Below, one piece after another: positions 55,170 through 64,000 of a stretch of DNA of 64,000 nt (within the stretch, counting starts at the first letter, position 1; each line of letters starts with the position of its first letter). The DNA comes from Thermoplasmata archaeon (GTDB lineage Archaea; Thermoplasmatota; Thermoplasmata; Lutacidiplasmatales; UBA184). Made by a program: the position numbers and the translations under genes. The notes beneath the pieces were generated by a model, which was not told where the DNA came from, ran no database searches, and saw nothing but the letters and a program-made list of their open reading frames with translations. The DNA lies in the NCBI GenBank assembly GCA_028864975.1, contig JAGWLG010000001.1, positions 154,980 to 218,979 of the forward strand. The letters run 5' to 3'.

Positions 55170-55274
55170 GCCCGTGCTGGGATTTGAACCCAGGTCTGAG
55201 ACTCCGCAGGCCTCTAGGATATCCAGTGTAGCAGGAAAGGGAACGGCCCCTCCCCGTAGCTACCCCACACGGGC
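55170..55274 (-). tRNA. tRNA-Arg(GCG) with an about 28-33 nt insertion (putative intron) in the D-loop
   Basis: Acceptor GCCCGTG/CACGGGC; anticodon arm GAGGC-CTGCGGA-GTCTC (anticodon GCG); T-arm CTGGG-TTCAAAT-CCCAG; extra TACGGGGAGGGGCCGTTCCCTTTCCTGCTACAC in the D-loop. Confidence 0.82.
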
Positions 55275-55325
55275 GTGTCCTCGCTCTTCTCCTCCGAGAT
55301 GGGGGCGGGGGACCTTCTCGGGATA

Positions 55326-57374
55326 TTAAGCCCCCGGGGAGGGCCGCAGCTCGCCATCGCGCGCTCGCGGAGACGGCCACGTATCGAGCAGATGGTCGCT
55401 CCTCTTCTCCAGCTCTGCGATTCCCGACTGCAACCGGTCCTCCTCCGCGAGGAGCTCGACCAACCGTTGCTCGAGCGCTTGCAGCTGCTCGGTATACTTG
55501 GTCTGGAGCGCCTTGTTCTGGGTGGCCATCACGGTCGAGAGGTTGACGCGCACCCGGTTCTGCTCCGTGTTGAGCGTGTTGCGGGTCTGCTGAAGCTTCT
55601 GGACCGAGCGCTCGAGCCGTGCCTTCTCCTTGTGCACCTCGATGAGCTGTTTCAGGTGCTCCAAGGTCGGACCCTGGAGCGTCCCCTCCGCCACCGTCGC
55701 CTCCATGAGCGGGACCGTCATCGAAGCGGTGGCTTGGATGGCCGAGTCCAAGCGCTCCTCGATGACGATGAGCTTCGATTTGCTCTTGGCCTTCATGTCC
55801 AGCCGGAAACGCCGGAGGTCGGAGGTCTCCTCCTCGGGGCGGGGAGTTTCTAGGAGCTCCCATCCCGTCGCTCGCGGATGCTCGATCACCAACGCGACCT
55901 CCTCGGTCTTCCGGTTGTCGATCGTGTACGTGGTCCGCGTACGCCGCTTCGTTTCCCGTCGCGCGTAGACGCGGTCGATCACGAGACCCACGGTCTTCTC
56001 GCTGGTCTCCTTTTCTTCGGCCACTTGGACCCCCAGGTCGACCGCGAAGGCGACCTTGGTCTCCCCCTCCCGCGGGGTGTAAGGGAGGATGCCCTCCCCG
56101 GAGTACGTGCCCTCCTCCAGCACCACGACGGGTCCCCGCTCCAGGACCCCCTGGGCGTTCTTCCACCGGAGCACCGCGATGGGGTTTCCCGGGACCTTCT
56201 CTCCGTTGTAGACGAGTTCTCGCTTCACCTGGATCTCGGTCTGAACGATCGGTACCATCGCAGATTGACCGCGAAGGACCGTGATGGGGCGCGCGACGTC
56301 GTAACGGAAGAACTCCCCACCTTCGACCTGGCGGGTCTCGACCCTGGCGCCGGAGACCGGTGGTGGGGGAGGAGGAGGAGCGGCACCCCAACCCTCGGCC
56401 TCCATCTTGGTCGCCATGGCTCGCGATCTAGGCGCCATGGCCGCGGCGGGGGCCGCATGCACCGCGAACGCCCTTCCTCCGCCGGCCACATCTCCGGTGG
56501 GAGTGGTCGTTTCTTCGATCAGCGTGTCCACCTCCGTTTCGGGGGCCGGTTCGAGCTCCACGGGCGTGTCAAGAGCACGCACCTCCTCCCTCACGACCGG
56601 GCGCGAGACCGTTCTAGGCACGTACACGTCGTAGACGAAGGAGATCGGCTTGCCCGCCACGAGGCTCACCGAGACGTCCTTGAGGTCCTCCTCGAGCCAG
56701 TTGTCGACGACCCCCCAAGCCTGGATCCATGAGGTCGTCGGCCCGTGGTCGACGCGGTAGGTAACGCGCCAACTGGGGGCCGAGGTCAAGTACGCCACGC
56801 TCAGGTCGTGCCGCTCGCCCTCGAGGTAGACCGTGAGGTGCCGGCGGTCGCTCTTGCGCTCGCCCGAGATCAAACGAAGGAAGTACTGGAGGTCCTCGGA
56901 AGCAGGGGGGTCGAGGATTTCGACATGGACGAGCTCTCGCAGCGGGACTGGGAGGAGCGGGCCGCCCTCGCTCCGCACCAAGACCTTGGGATTGGGGACC
57001 GTGACCTCGCCCGCTCCCATCACTTCCGTCTCGTCGGTGCCAACGACCTCCCCCTCGACTTCGTTCGCCGTGGTCTTCAGGCGAACGCGATATCCGGGCA
57101 GCTTGCGCAGGAGGCCGACCAGGGCCTCCTTCTCCGGTGGCACCAGGGCCTTCTTCTCGAGCTTCTGCTGGACGTCCTCCGCCCCGTCGTAGGAGACCCC
57201 GGTGACGGCCCCGCCGGCGCGGTCCACCACGAGGAGCGACTTCAGGACGTCGTCCATGTCCTCCCGACGGAACTCGAGCTCCACCTTCGAGCCCTGAGCC
57301 GGTCCGGAACGTTCCACGTAGCCGACGCCATGCTTGTAGAGGACAACCCTTCGCACGGGGAGGATCTCGGTCAT
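55326..57374 (-). CDS. DUF4139-domain (mucoidy-inhibitor A-like) protein
   Basis: VVLYKHGVGYVERSGPAQGSKVELEFRREDMDDVLKSLLVVD; WRVTYRVDH; C-terminal coiled coil. Confidence 0.85.
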   Translation of the reverse strand: MTEILPVRRVVLYKHGVGYVERSGPAQGSKVELEFRREDMDDVLKSLLVVDRAGGAVTGVSYDGAEDVQQKLEKKALVPPEKEALVGLLRKLPGYRVRLKTTANEVEGEVVGTDETEVMGAGEVTVPNPKVLVRSEGGPLLPVPLRELVHVEILDPPASEDLQYFLRLISGERKSDRRHLTVYLEGERHDLSVAYLTSAPSWRVTYRVDHGPTTSWIQAWGVVDNWLEEDLKDVSVSLVAGKPISFVYDVYVPRTVSRPVVREEVRALDTPVELEPAPETEVDTLIEETTTPTGDVAGGGRAFAVHAAPAAAMAPRSRAMATKMEAEGWGAAPPPPPPPVSGARVETRQVEGGEFFRYDVARPITVLRGQSAMVPIVQTEIQVKRELVYNGEKVPGNPIAVLRWKNAQGVLERGPVVVLEEGTYSGEGILPYTPREGETKVAFAVDLGVQVAEEKETSEKTVGLVIDRVYARRETKRRTRTTYTIDNRKTEEVALVIEHPRATGWELLETPRPEEETSDLRRFRLDMKAKSKSKLIVIEERLDSAIQATASMTVPLMEATVAEGTLQGPTLEHLKQLIEVHKEKARLERSVQKLQQTRNTLNTEQNRVRVNLSTVMATQNKALQTKYTEQLQALEQRLVELLAEEDRLQSGIAELEKRSDHLLDTWPSPRARDGELRPSPGA

Positions 57375-57479
57375 GTGCATGCCCACCGTCGTGCCTGACC
57401 GAGGAGGTCCGAGATAAGCGTGGTGGCGGATGCTGAATGCCGTCCCTGCGCTTTATAGCGGGCGAACCTCCCCGGGCGC

Positions 57480-57926
57480 GTGGCCCGAAAGGACCCGTAC
57501 CGTCTCTACCTGGAGATGCCCGAGGACGAGCTTGAGCGACAGGTCGCGCTGCTCTACGAGGGGGGCCTCCTCGAGCTCCAAGAGCGGATGCATCCGGGCT
57601 CGACCTTGCGGCCGACCGGTCCAGGCATCCACATCCAAGGCGCTAGCGGACAGCGCCCCGTGCCCGGACAGGGAGAGACTCCCGCCGAGCTCGCCGCCCA
57701 CGGTCGGAAGGTCATGACGGCCATGATGGCACCGGTCCGGCCCATGATCTGCCGCGAGGTCCGAGCTCATCCTGACGATTTCCAGGCGCCGTCCTCGGGG
57801 CTGCCCCACATCCTGGACTGCCTGACACGGGTGAGGCCACCGGACGACCTGTTCGTCGCCGCGGCGTGCCTCCTCTGGAGATCTGGGCTCCGCGAGTGGT
57901 GTGCGGGAGCGGAGGCTGAAGCATGA
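57480..57926 (+). CDS. Uncharacterised protein upstream of gatD
   Basis: GTG start; ATGA overlap with gatD; TATA-like ctttatag upstream. Confidence 0.55.
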   Translation: MARKDPYRLYLEMPEDELERQVALLYEGGLLELQERMHPGSTLRPTGPGIHIQGASGQRPVPGQGETPAELAAHGRKVMTAMMAPVRPMICREVRAHPDDFQAPSSGLPHILDCLTRVRPPDDLFVAAACLLWRSGLREWCAGAEAEA

Positions 57927-59290
57927 GCCCCGAAGGGGACCGCCCTGCGACGGACCCGTTCGAGGCGCTTCGAGCCCTGCCCCTCGGGACGCACGTTGCT
58001 CTTCTCGCGCCCGACGGACACCGGGTCGAAGGGTGGCTGCTCCCCCCCGACTCCCTCTCCTCTCCTCGAGTGGTGAAGCTCAAGGTCGCTTCAGGCTACA
58101 ACCTTGGGATCAGGATCGACCCCCGCTCCACCTTCGAGCTCCTCCCCGGTCCCCCTTGGGGGGAAGAACGGACCGGCCCCTCTCCAGCGCCTCCTTCCTC
58201 TCCCGGGACGGCAAGAGGATCGCCTTCCCCCGGCACCGTCGCCCTTCTCACCACGGGCGGGACCATCGCGTCCAAGATCGACTACGTGACCGGAGGGGTC
58301 CACCCGGTCAAGGACCCGCAGAATCTCGAGTCGCTCTATCCTGGGATCGGTCAGGGTGGCGCGCTCGAGGTGCGCGCCGTGGCGGAGATCCTGAGCGAGG
58401 ACATGTCCCCCGAGGTCTGGTCCCTTCTCGCGAAGGAGGTCGTCCAAGAGTTCCAACACGGCGTCCGTGGGGTGGTGGTCGCCCAGGGGACCGACACGCT
58501 CGCGTACACCTCCGCGGCCCTGGCGTTCGCCCTCCGCGACCTCCCGGGTCCGGTCGTCCTCGTCGGTGCCCAACGCTCGATCGACCGCCCCTCCTCCGAC
58601 GGGGTCGCGAACATCATCGGCGCGGTCCGGGTCGCTCGGGAGGCGGACCTGGGGGAGGTGGTCGTGGTGATGCACGCCGGCCCTTCGGACGATGTGCTCG
58701 CGATCCACCGCGGGACCCGCGTTCGAAAGATGCACTCGACGCGGCGCGACGCTTTCCACACGCTCAACGGGCCCCCCCTGGGCCGGGTCGACGCGAAGGG
58801 CATCCATCTCCACCCCTCTCATCACCACCGGCACGCGGGTCCGGCCCGCGCCGAGCCGGAGTTCGGGAAGGAAGGAACCCTTCTCTGGTTCCACCCCGGT
58901 CTCAGCCCCGAAGATGCTGAGGCTCAGGTGGCCCGCTCCCGGGGGGTCATCGTTGCGGGGACTGGGATGGGCCATGTCGCCACGATACACCTTCCCTGGA
59001 TCCAGCGCGCAACGGAGCGGGGGGTGGTCGTCGGCATGACGACCCAGTGCCAGGAGGGTGAAGTGGACCCGTTCGTCTACTCACGTGGACGCGAACTGCT
59101 CAGGGCAGGAGTGGCCTACCTCGGCGACATCTCTCCCGAGACGGCCTACGTCAAGCTGCTTTGGGCCCTAGGTCGATCCAGGGACCCTGCGGCGGTACGG
59201 GAGCTCTTGCTCCGCGAGGTTGCCGGGGAGTACGCCGCGACCCGGGGGCTCCTCCTCGAGGGCGACGCTGCGCCCAAGGGGTCACCATGA
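57923..59290 (+). CDS. gatD: Glu-tRNA(Gln) amidotransferase subunit D
   Basis: Asparaginase motifs VALLTTGGTIASKIDYVTGGV, VVAQGTDTLAYTSAAL; archaeal GatD N-terminal domain. Confidence 0.96.
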   Translation: MSPEGDRPATDPFEALRALPLGTHVALLAPDGHRVEGWLLPPDSLSSPRVVKLKVASGYNLGIRIDPRSTFELLPGPPWGEERTGPSPAPPSSPGTARGSPSPGTVALLTTGGTIASKIDYVTGGVHPVKDPQNLESLYPGIGQGGALEVRAVAEILSEDMSPEVWSLLAKEVVQEFQHGVRGVVVAQGTDTLAYTSAALAFALRDLPGPVVLVGAQRSIDRPSSDGVANIIGAVRVAREADLGEVVVVMHAGPSDDVLAIHRGTRVRKMHSTRRDAFHTLNGPPLGRVDAKGIHLHPSHHHRHAGPARAEPEFGKEGTLLWFHPGLSPEDAEAQVARSRGVIVAGTGMGHVATIHLPWIQRATERGVVVGMTTQCQEGEVDPFVYSRGRELLRAGVAYLGDISPETAYVKLLWALGRSRDPAAVRELLLREVAGEYAATRGLLLEGDAAPKGSP

Positions 59291-61182
59291 AGGCGGGGCT
59301 CGAGATCCATCAGCAGCTCGCCACGGGGAAGCTCTTCTGCGCGTGCGCGAGCGAGCTCTCGGAGGAGACCCGCGGGCAGTTCCTCCGCCGGCTGCATGCG
59401 GTCGCGGGAGAGACGGGAGCGGCGGACCGGGCGGCCCAGGCCCAGAGCGGGAGGGCCCTTCTTTACCGTTACGAAGTCTCCCCCCACTCCTGCCTTGTCG
59501 AGGCGGACGAGGAGCCTCCCCACGCGCTCAACGTCCGAGCGCTGGAGGTGGCGCTGACGATGACCGAGCTCCTCGGGGCCCAGGTGGTCGACGAGGTCCA
59601 GGTGATGAGGAAGACCGTCGTGGACGGGTCCAACACGAGCGGGTTCCAACGGACGGCCCTGGTCGCCACCGGAGGGGCCATCAAGGTGGGAGAGCGGTCC
59701 TACCCCATCCTTTCGATATGCCTCGAGGAGGATGCGGCCCGCAAGGTCGGAGAGTCCCAGGGCGAGGTCCGTTACCGCCTCGACCGGCTGGGCATCCCTC
59801 TCCTCGAGATCGCCACTGGGCCCGAGATCACCTCTGGGACCGAGGCCCGGGAGGTGGCGGAAGCGCTGGGCAGGCTCTTGCGTGCGACTCGACGGGTCAA
59901 ACGGGGCATCGGAACGATCCGGGAGGACCTCAACGTCAGCACGGACGGGGGGGCCCGGGTCGAGATCAAGGGGGTCCAGGAGCTTCGCTACGTCCCGCAG
60001 TTCGTCGAGAACGAAGTGGAGAGACAGAAGCTCCTTCTCCGGGTCCGGGACGAGCTCGTGGGGCGCGGGGCCCGGGTACCCGAGGACGCACCTCGGGACC
60101 TCACCGACGTGTTCCGGGCCTCTACATCGAAGGTGGTCAAGGAGACCCTCGCGAAAGGGGGCCAGGTCCTGGCGCTCCCGCTGCCCGGGTTCGGCGGCCT
60201 CCTAGGAAACGCCAAGACCGGACCGGAGCGCTTGGGTCGGGAGTTCGCGGACCACGCGCGGGCTGCGGGTGCCGGAGGCATCCTGCACTCGGACGAGCTT
60301 CCCGCCTACGGGATCACTCAAACGGAGGTCGACGCCGTACGGGCCGCCCTCGGACTCGCTTCCGCGGACCGCGACGCGTTCGTGTTGGTCGTCGCTCCGT
60401 CCGGGGCGGGGTCCAGGGCCATCGAGGCGGTCCGCGGACGGGCCGGGGAGGCCCTCCGGGGGGTCCCCGAAGAGACCCGAGACCCGGTCCTGGAGGGCAG
60501 GACCCGGTACAGTCGGCCCCTGCCCGGTCGACACCGGATGTACCCTGAGACCGATATTCCGCCGCTCCCGATCTCGCCGACGCAGATGACCCACATCCGA
60601 CGCCATCTTCCCGAGCGACCCGAGGCGACCTTCGAGCGCTTGAGCGCCAAGGAGGGCTTGGGCGCCGAGGTCGCCAAGAAGCTCCTTGACGACGGCGAGG
60701 TCGAGGTCTTCGACCTCGTGGTCAAGCGAGGGATCTCCCCGAGCCTTGCGGCCCGGACGCTCACCCAGGAGCTTCCCCCGGTCGAAGAGGCCCGTGGGAC
60801 ACCGATCGCCGAGGCGGACCATGATCGCGCAGCCCTCCTCGTCCCCATCCTCGCGGCCGTCGCCGCCGGGAAGTTTGCCAAGGAAGGGATCGGTCCGGTG
60901 CTCCGAAGGGTCTTCCAGGAGCACGAGGATCTCGAGACCGCGGTCGTAAGGGCCGGTCTCTCCGGCGCGGGGGCCATCGACCTCGAGGTCATGGCCCGAA
61001 AGGTCGTGGAGTCGAACTTGACCCTCCTGCGCGAGAAGGGCAGGATGGCCTTCCAACCGCTCATGGGGGACCTGATGGCCTCGGTGCGCGGCCAGCGGGA
61101 CGGCAAGCAGGTGGCCGAGGTGCTTCACCGAGCGGTCGAGGAGCGGCTCAAGACCCTGGCTTCGGAGACCCCAGCACCGTGA
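59287..61182 (+). CDS. gatE: Glu-tRNA(Gln) amidotransferase subunit E
   Basis: KAGLEIHQQLATGKLFCACASEL; GTIREDLNVSTDGGARVEIKGVQEL; Yqey-like tail. Confidence 0.97.
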   Translation: MKAGLEIHQQLATGKLFCACASELSEETRGQFLRRLHAVAGETGAADRAAQAQSGRALLYRYEVSPHSCLVEADEEPPHALNVRALEVALTMTELLGAQVVDEVQVMRKTVVDGSNTSGFQRTALVATGGAIKVGERSYPILSICLEEDAARKVGESQGEVRYRLDRLGIPLLEIATGPEITSGTEAREVAEALGRLLRATRRVKRGIGTIREDLNVSTDGGARVEIKGVQELRYVPQFVENEVERQKLLLRVRDELVGRGARVPEDAPRDLTDVFRASTSKVVKETLAKGGQVLALPLPGFGGLLGNAKTGPERLGREFADHARAAGAGGILHSDELPAYGITQTEVDAVRAALGLASADRDAFVLVVAPSGAGSRAIEAVRGRAGEALRGVPEETRDPVLEGRTRYSRPLPGRHRMYPETDIPPLPISPTQMTHIRRHLPERPEATFERLSAKEGLGAEVAKKLLDDGEVEVFDLVVKRGISPSLAARTLTQELPPVEEARGTPIAEADHDRAALLVPILAAVAAGKFAKEGIGPVLRRVFQEHEDLETAVVRAGLSGAGAIDLEVMARKVVESNLTLLREKGRMAFQPLMGDLMASVRGQRDGKQVAEVLHRAVEERLKTLASETPAP

Positions 61183-61919
61183 CCCCGAGAGCGCGCGTCC
61201 CGCGAGGAAGAGCCTCGCCCGCTCTGCGCGCGGTGATCACGGATATCGATGGAACGCTCACCGACAAGGACCGAAGGATGGACCTCGACGCGGTCGCGGC
61301 CCTTTCCTTCCTCCGTCGCAAGGGGATCCCCGTCGTCTTCGCGACGGGGAACGTGCTACCGGTGGTCCTGGGCTTGCAACGCTTCCTCGGACTAGAAGGC
61401 CCGATCATCGCGGAGAACGGTGGACTGGTCTACTTCTCCGAGGACCGGGTCGTGCACCTCTCCTCCCGGGAGGTCGCGCTCAAAGCGTACGAACGAGCGC
61501 GGAGGTCGCTTCTCGTGGAACGTCTTTTCACCGACCGATGGCGGGAGACCGAAGTCGCCCTGGAGCCGACGCTTCCCGCGGAAGAGGTCGAGCGTGCGGT
61601 CCGGGGATGCGGCGTCAGAGTGGAATCGACCGGGTTCGCGATCCACCTCTTCGAGCCGACGGCGGGGAAGCTCCCCGCCGCGCGGATGGTCCTCCAGGAG
61701 CTCGGGGTCCCGCTGGAGGAATGCCTCGTCGCTGGAGATGGTGACAATGACGTCGAACTGCTCGAGGCCGCCGGTGTGGGGGTGAGCTTCCCCGACGGCT
61801 CCGCACGAGCGCGCACCCGTGCAGACTACGTCACCCGCGCGCGCCATGGCGCGGGCTTCCTAGAGGCTTTAATCGAGTTCTCGCTCCTCCCCTCAGGATG
61901 GCGTCGCGAGGGTCACTGA
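61179..61919 (+). CDS. Archaeal-type phosphoglycolate phosphatase (HAD superfamily)
   Basis: AVITDIDGTLTDKDRRMDLDAV; VAGDGDNDVELLEAAGVGVSF. Confidence 0.92.
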   Translation: MTPRARVPRGRASPALRAVITDIDGTLTDKDRRMDLDAVAALSFLRRKGIPVVFATGNVLPVVLGLQRFLGLEGPIIAENGGLVYFSEDRVVHLSSREVALKAYERARRSLLVERLFTDRWRETEVALEPTLPAEEVERAVRGCGVRVESTGFAIHLFEPTAGKLPAARMVLQELGVPLEECLVAGDGDNDVELLEAAGVGVSFPDGSARARTRADYVTRARHGAGFLEALIEFSLLPSGWRREGH

Positions 61920-62119
61920 AGGCCCTGATCGTTAACCCGTGCGCCCGCTGCGGTCGTCCCGCGCACCTGCGGTGCACCGTCTGTGGCCGGACCGCTTGCC
62001 GTAGCTGTCTTGACGAGGAGGAGCGGGTCTGCCGGGACTGTGCCGCACAGCCGAAGAAGGACGGACACGGTCTGACAGGTCACCCGCCGTCGCGCAAGGC
62101 GCGACCGGTAGTGCGGTAG
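61898..62119 (+). CDS. Small B-box/RING-like zinc-finger protein
   Basis: CARCGRPAHLRCTVCGRTACRSCLDEEERVCRDC. Confidence 0.7.
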   Translation: MASRGSLKALIVNPCARCGRPAHLRCTVCGRTACRSCLDEEERVCRDCAAQPKKDGHGLTGHPPSRKARPVVR

Positions 62120-62145
62120 GCCCCCAGGGGTTGCGGCGTTCTCGC

Positions 62146-62466
62146 CTACGGCTCGGCCGGGTCCGGAGGGTAGCGCCCCTCGGTGTCGAAGAGCCGCAGC
62201 GCGGCCGCAGGTAGCTGGAGCCCCAGCCAGACCATCCCGATCCCTACAAGCATCGCGAAGGCGCCCATCACCAGCACGATCGTGGCGTACCACCCCCAGG
62301 TCGAGCAGACGTGCACGAGACCCAGGACCTCCATGCACCCCGGTGAGGGTGCCGCGATGTGAAGGTAGATGTTCGCGAGGATCCCCCCGCCCATCCCCAG
62401 GAGGACCAAGAAGGACCCTCCGGCGATGAGGCCCGCGCGCCGATTGCCACCGACCCCCGGCCGCAT
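62146..62466 (-). CDS. Small membrane protein
   Basis: Hydrophobic segments; no family recognised. Confidence 0.45.
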   Translation of the reverse strand: MRPGVGGNRRAGLIAGGSFLVLLGMGGGILANIYLHIAAPSPGCMEVLGLVHVCSTWGWYATIVLVMGAFAMLVGIGMVWLGLQLPAAALRLFDTEGRYPPDPAEP

Positions 62467-62509
62467 CGGGGGTCCGAACGCTGCTCCCGCTTAAGCTTCG
62501 CGCCGACCG

Positions 62510-64000
62510 TCAGAAAGGCCTTGGCTCGTAGCTCTCCTGCGCGAGGGCCACTTCGGAGGGCGGTTCCTGGGGCTGAAGCTCCGGAGGGAGTCGTCTCCGA
62601 CGGTAGTGGATGGCCAGAGCTATGGCCACGCCTGCGGCCACAAGCACCCCCACGAGGAGAAGGAAGGTCACCAAGTTGTTCGTGAGGAAGCTCAGGGGGC
62701 CGGTTTGGGTGTTCCCGCCGGTCGGTGGTGATTGGGAAGTCGGGCCGGTCGACACCCATGAGAGGTTGAAGTAGAGCCTCACCGAGCCTCCCGCGAGCAA
62801 GGAGACCGTCTGCTGCGCGTCATGGTACCCGCTGGCGGTCACGTTGACGAGGTAGGTCCCGGCTGTCTCTGCGACCCGGAAGCTACCATTGACGGGGGTG
62901 GTCGTCGTTTCCACGATGTGGCCGTTCGAGGCGACCTCGATGGAGATGGTCGCCCCGCTGAGCAGGAAGGCCGAGCTCCCGTTGCGTACCGATCCGATCA
63001 TGACGCCGTCCACCGGCGTGACCGCCGTCACCGTGATCGCGACGGCGTTGGAAGGGGAAGTGTGGGATGCGGAGTCCGTCACAGCGACCGTGGCGGAGAA
63101 GGAGCCCACCGAGCCGTAGGAATGTGCTGCCGACCCGGTCGTCGTGGTCGTGGTGGTCCCATCTCCGAACGCCCAAGCGTAGGAAGTGTAGGTCCCCGAG
63201 CCGCCGGACGGAACCGCGGTGAAGTCGACCTGCGTCCCTACGGTGGTCGACGCGAGAGATGCTGAGAGGACGACCGTGAGTGGTGTACCGCCCGAGCTCG
63301 AGTTCCAGACCGCGATGGGCACCCTCGAACTGGTTCCCGAGACCCCGGACGAGTCGGTCACCGTGACCGAGGCGTTGTAGTGACCCGGTGCAGCATAGGT
63401 GTGGGCTGGATTCTGCGACGTGCTCGTGGCACCGTCGCCGAAGGTCCAAGCAAAGGCCGAATAGGTTCCTGTGCCCCCCGAGGGGGTCGCAGTGAAGGAC
63501 ACCATGAGGGGCGCTTTTCCGCTCGAGACATTGTCAGAGGCCGCCACCGAGGGGTCGGGATTCGCCGTGACGCTGACCGAGTTGGAGACCGCGGACGTCC
63601 CCGAACTGTCCACGACCGTTACCGATGCCGAAAAGGGGCCCGCAGCGGTGTAGATGTGCGTGGGGTTCTGGAGGGCTGACGTCCCCCCGTCGCCGAAGGT
63701 CCACGCGTAGCTCGAATAGCTGCCTGATCCCCCGCTCGGAACGGCCGTGAACCCGACGCTGAGCGGGACATCCCCGCTGAGCGGAGTGCCTGAAGCGACG
63801 ACGCTGAGCGGCGTGCCTCCGCCGCCCGAGACCGTGACCGGAGGCGCGTTCGCCGACGCCGTATGGCCTGCGGAATCATTGACCGTGAGCGTCGCCGTGT
63901 AAGACCCCGCGGAGGCGTACGTGTGCGAGGGGCTCTGCGTCGTCCCGTGGGGCGTCCCGTCCCCGAAGTTCCAGAACCATGAGGAGTACGTTCCGCTCCC
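62510..64000 (-). CDS. PKD-repeat cell-surface protein, membrane-anchored C-terminus (5' part beyond window)
   Basis: Repeated FGDG.TS..QNP.HTY...G.....V.VTDS PKD motifs; C-terminal TM; frame open to window edge. Confidence 0.85.
   Translation of the reverse strand, partial: GSGTYSSWFWNFGDGTPHGTTQSPSHTYASAGSYTATLTVNDSAGHTASANAPPVTVSGGGGTPLSVVASGTPLSGDVPLSVGFTAVPSGGSGSYSSYAWTFGDGGTSALQNPTHIYTAAGPFSASVTVVDSSGTSAVSNSVSVTANPDPSVAASDNVSSGKAPLMVSFTATPSGGTGTYSAFAWTFGDGATSTSQNPAHTYAAPGHYNASVTVTDSSGVSGTSSRVPIAVWNSSSGGTPLTVVLSASLASTTVGTQVDFTAVPSGGSGTYTSYAWAFGDGTTTTTTTGSAAHSYGSVGSFSATVAVTDSASHTSPSNAVAITVTAVTPVDGVMIGSVRNGSSAFLLSGATISIEVASNGHIVETTTTPVNGSFRVAETAGTYLVNVTASGYHDAQQTVSLLAGGSVRLYFNLSWVSTGPTSQSPPTGGNTQTGPLSFLTNNLVTFLLLVGVLVAAGVAIALAIHYRRRRLPPELQPQEPPSEVALAQESYEPRPF

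Noticed and set aside
54997-56391. 464-aa ORF overlapping the tRNA and the DUF4139 gene
   Set aside because: Runs through the tRNA gene and is compositionally R/G/P-rich; spurious.
62510-64000. Periodic repeats resembling a repeat array
   Set aside because: They are protein-level PKD repeats in one long frame with diverged nucleotides, not CRISPR or satellite DNA.

Overview
GC-rich archaeal chromosomal window. Archaeal hallmarks: thermosome, Pelota, GatD/GatE, cyclic 2,3-diphosphoglycerate synthetase, Bat-type HTH, TATA-like promoters. The lineage is probably Thermoplasmatota-like, but this is not provable here. No CRISPR, rRNA or transposase was seen. Main contents: (i) alcohol/aldehyde oxidation genes (Fe-ADH, ALDH, GMC oxidoreductase) at 0-5.7 kb; (ii) sulfur genes (cysteine-rich HTH regulator, TusA, CysH), PurT, Pelota and a PadR/ABC-2 exporter at 5.7-17 kb; (iii) a 17-38 kb stress/redox-signalling island with six CBS-pair proteins, UspA, a PAS histidine kinase, a receiver-DUF835-HTH regulator, a pseudo-receiver, hemerythrin-like proteins, two phosphoribosyltransferases, a cupredoxin, DoxX and the thermosome; (iv) an apparently complete class I benzoyl-CoA reductase upper-pathway operon (oah-bcrB-bcrA-bcrD-bcrC-dch-had) at 40.4-47.6 kb; (v) a YHS/copper P-type ATPase locus with a divergent CGNR regulator; (vi) a tRNA-Arg(GCG) with an apparent intron in the D-loop; (vii) gatDE and a truncated PKD-repeat surface protein. 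The strongest candidate for an undescribed system is a repeated 16-bp dyad, GTSRA-N6-TYSAC. I found it by eye 13 times in promoters of the 17-38 kb island, mostly 34-49 bp upstream of the start codon and just upstream of the TATA position. It appears to define an archaeal regulon whose gene content resembles the mycobacterial DosR dormancy/hypoxia regulon.
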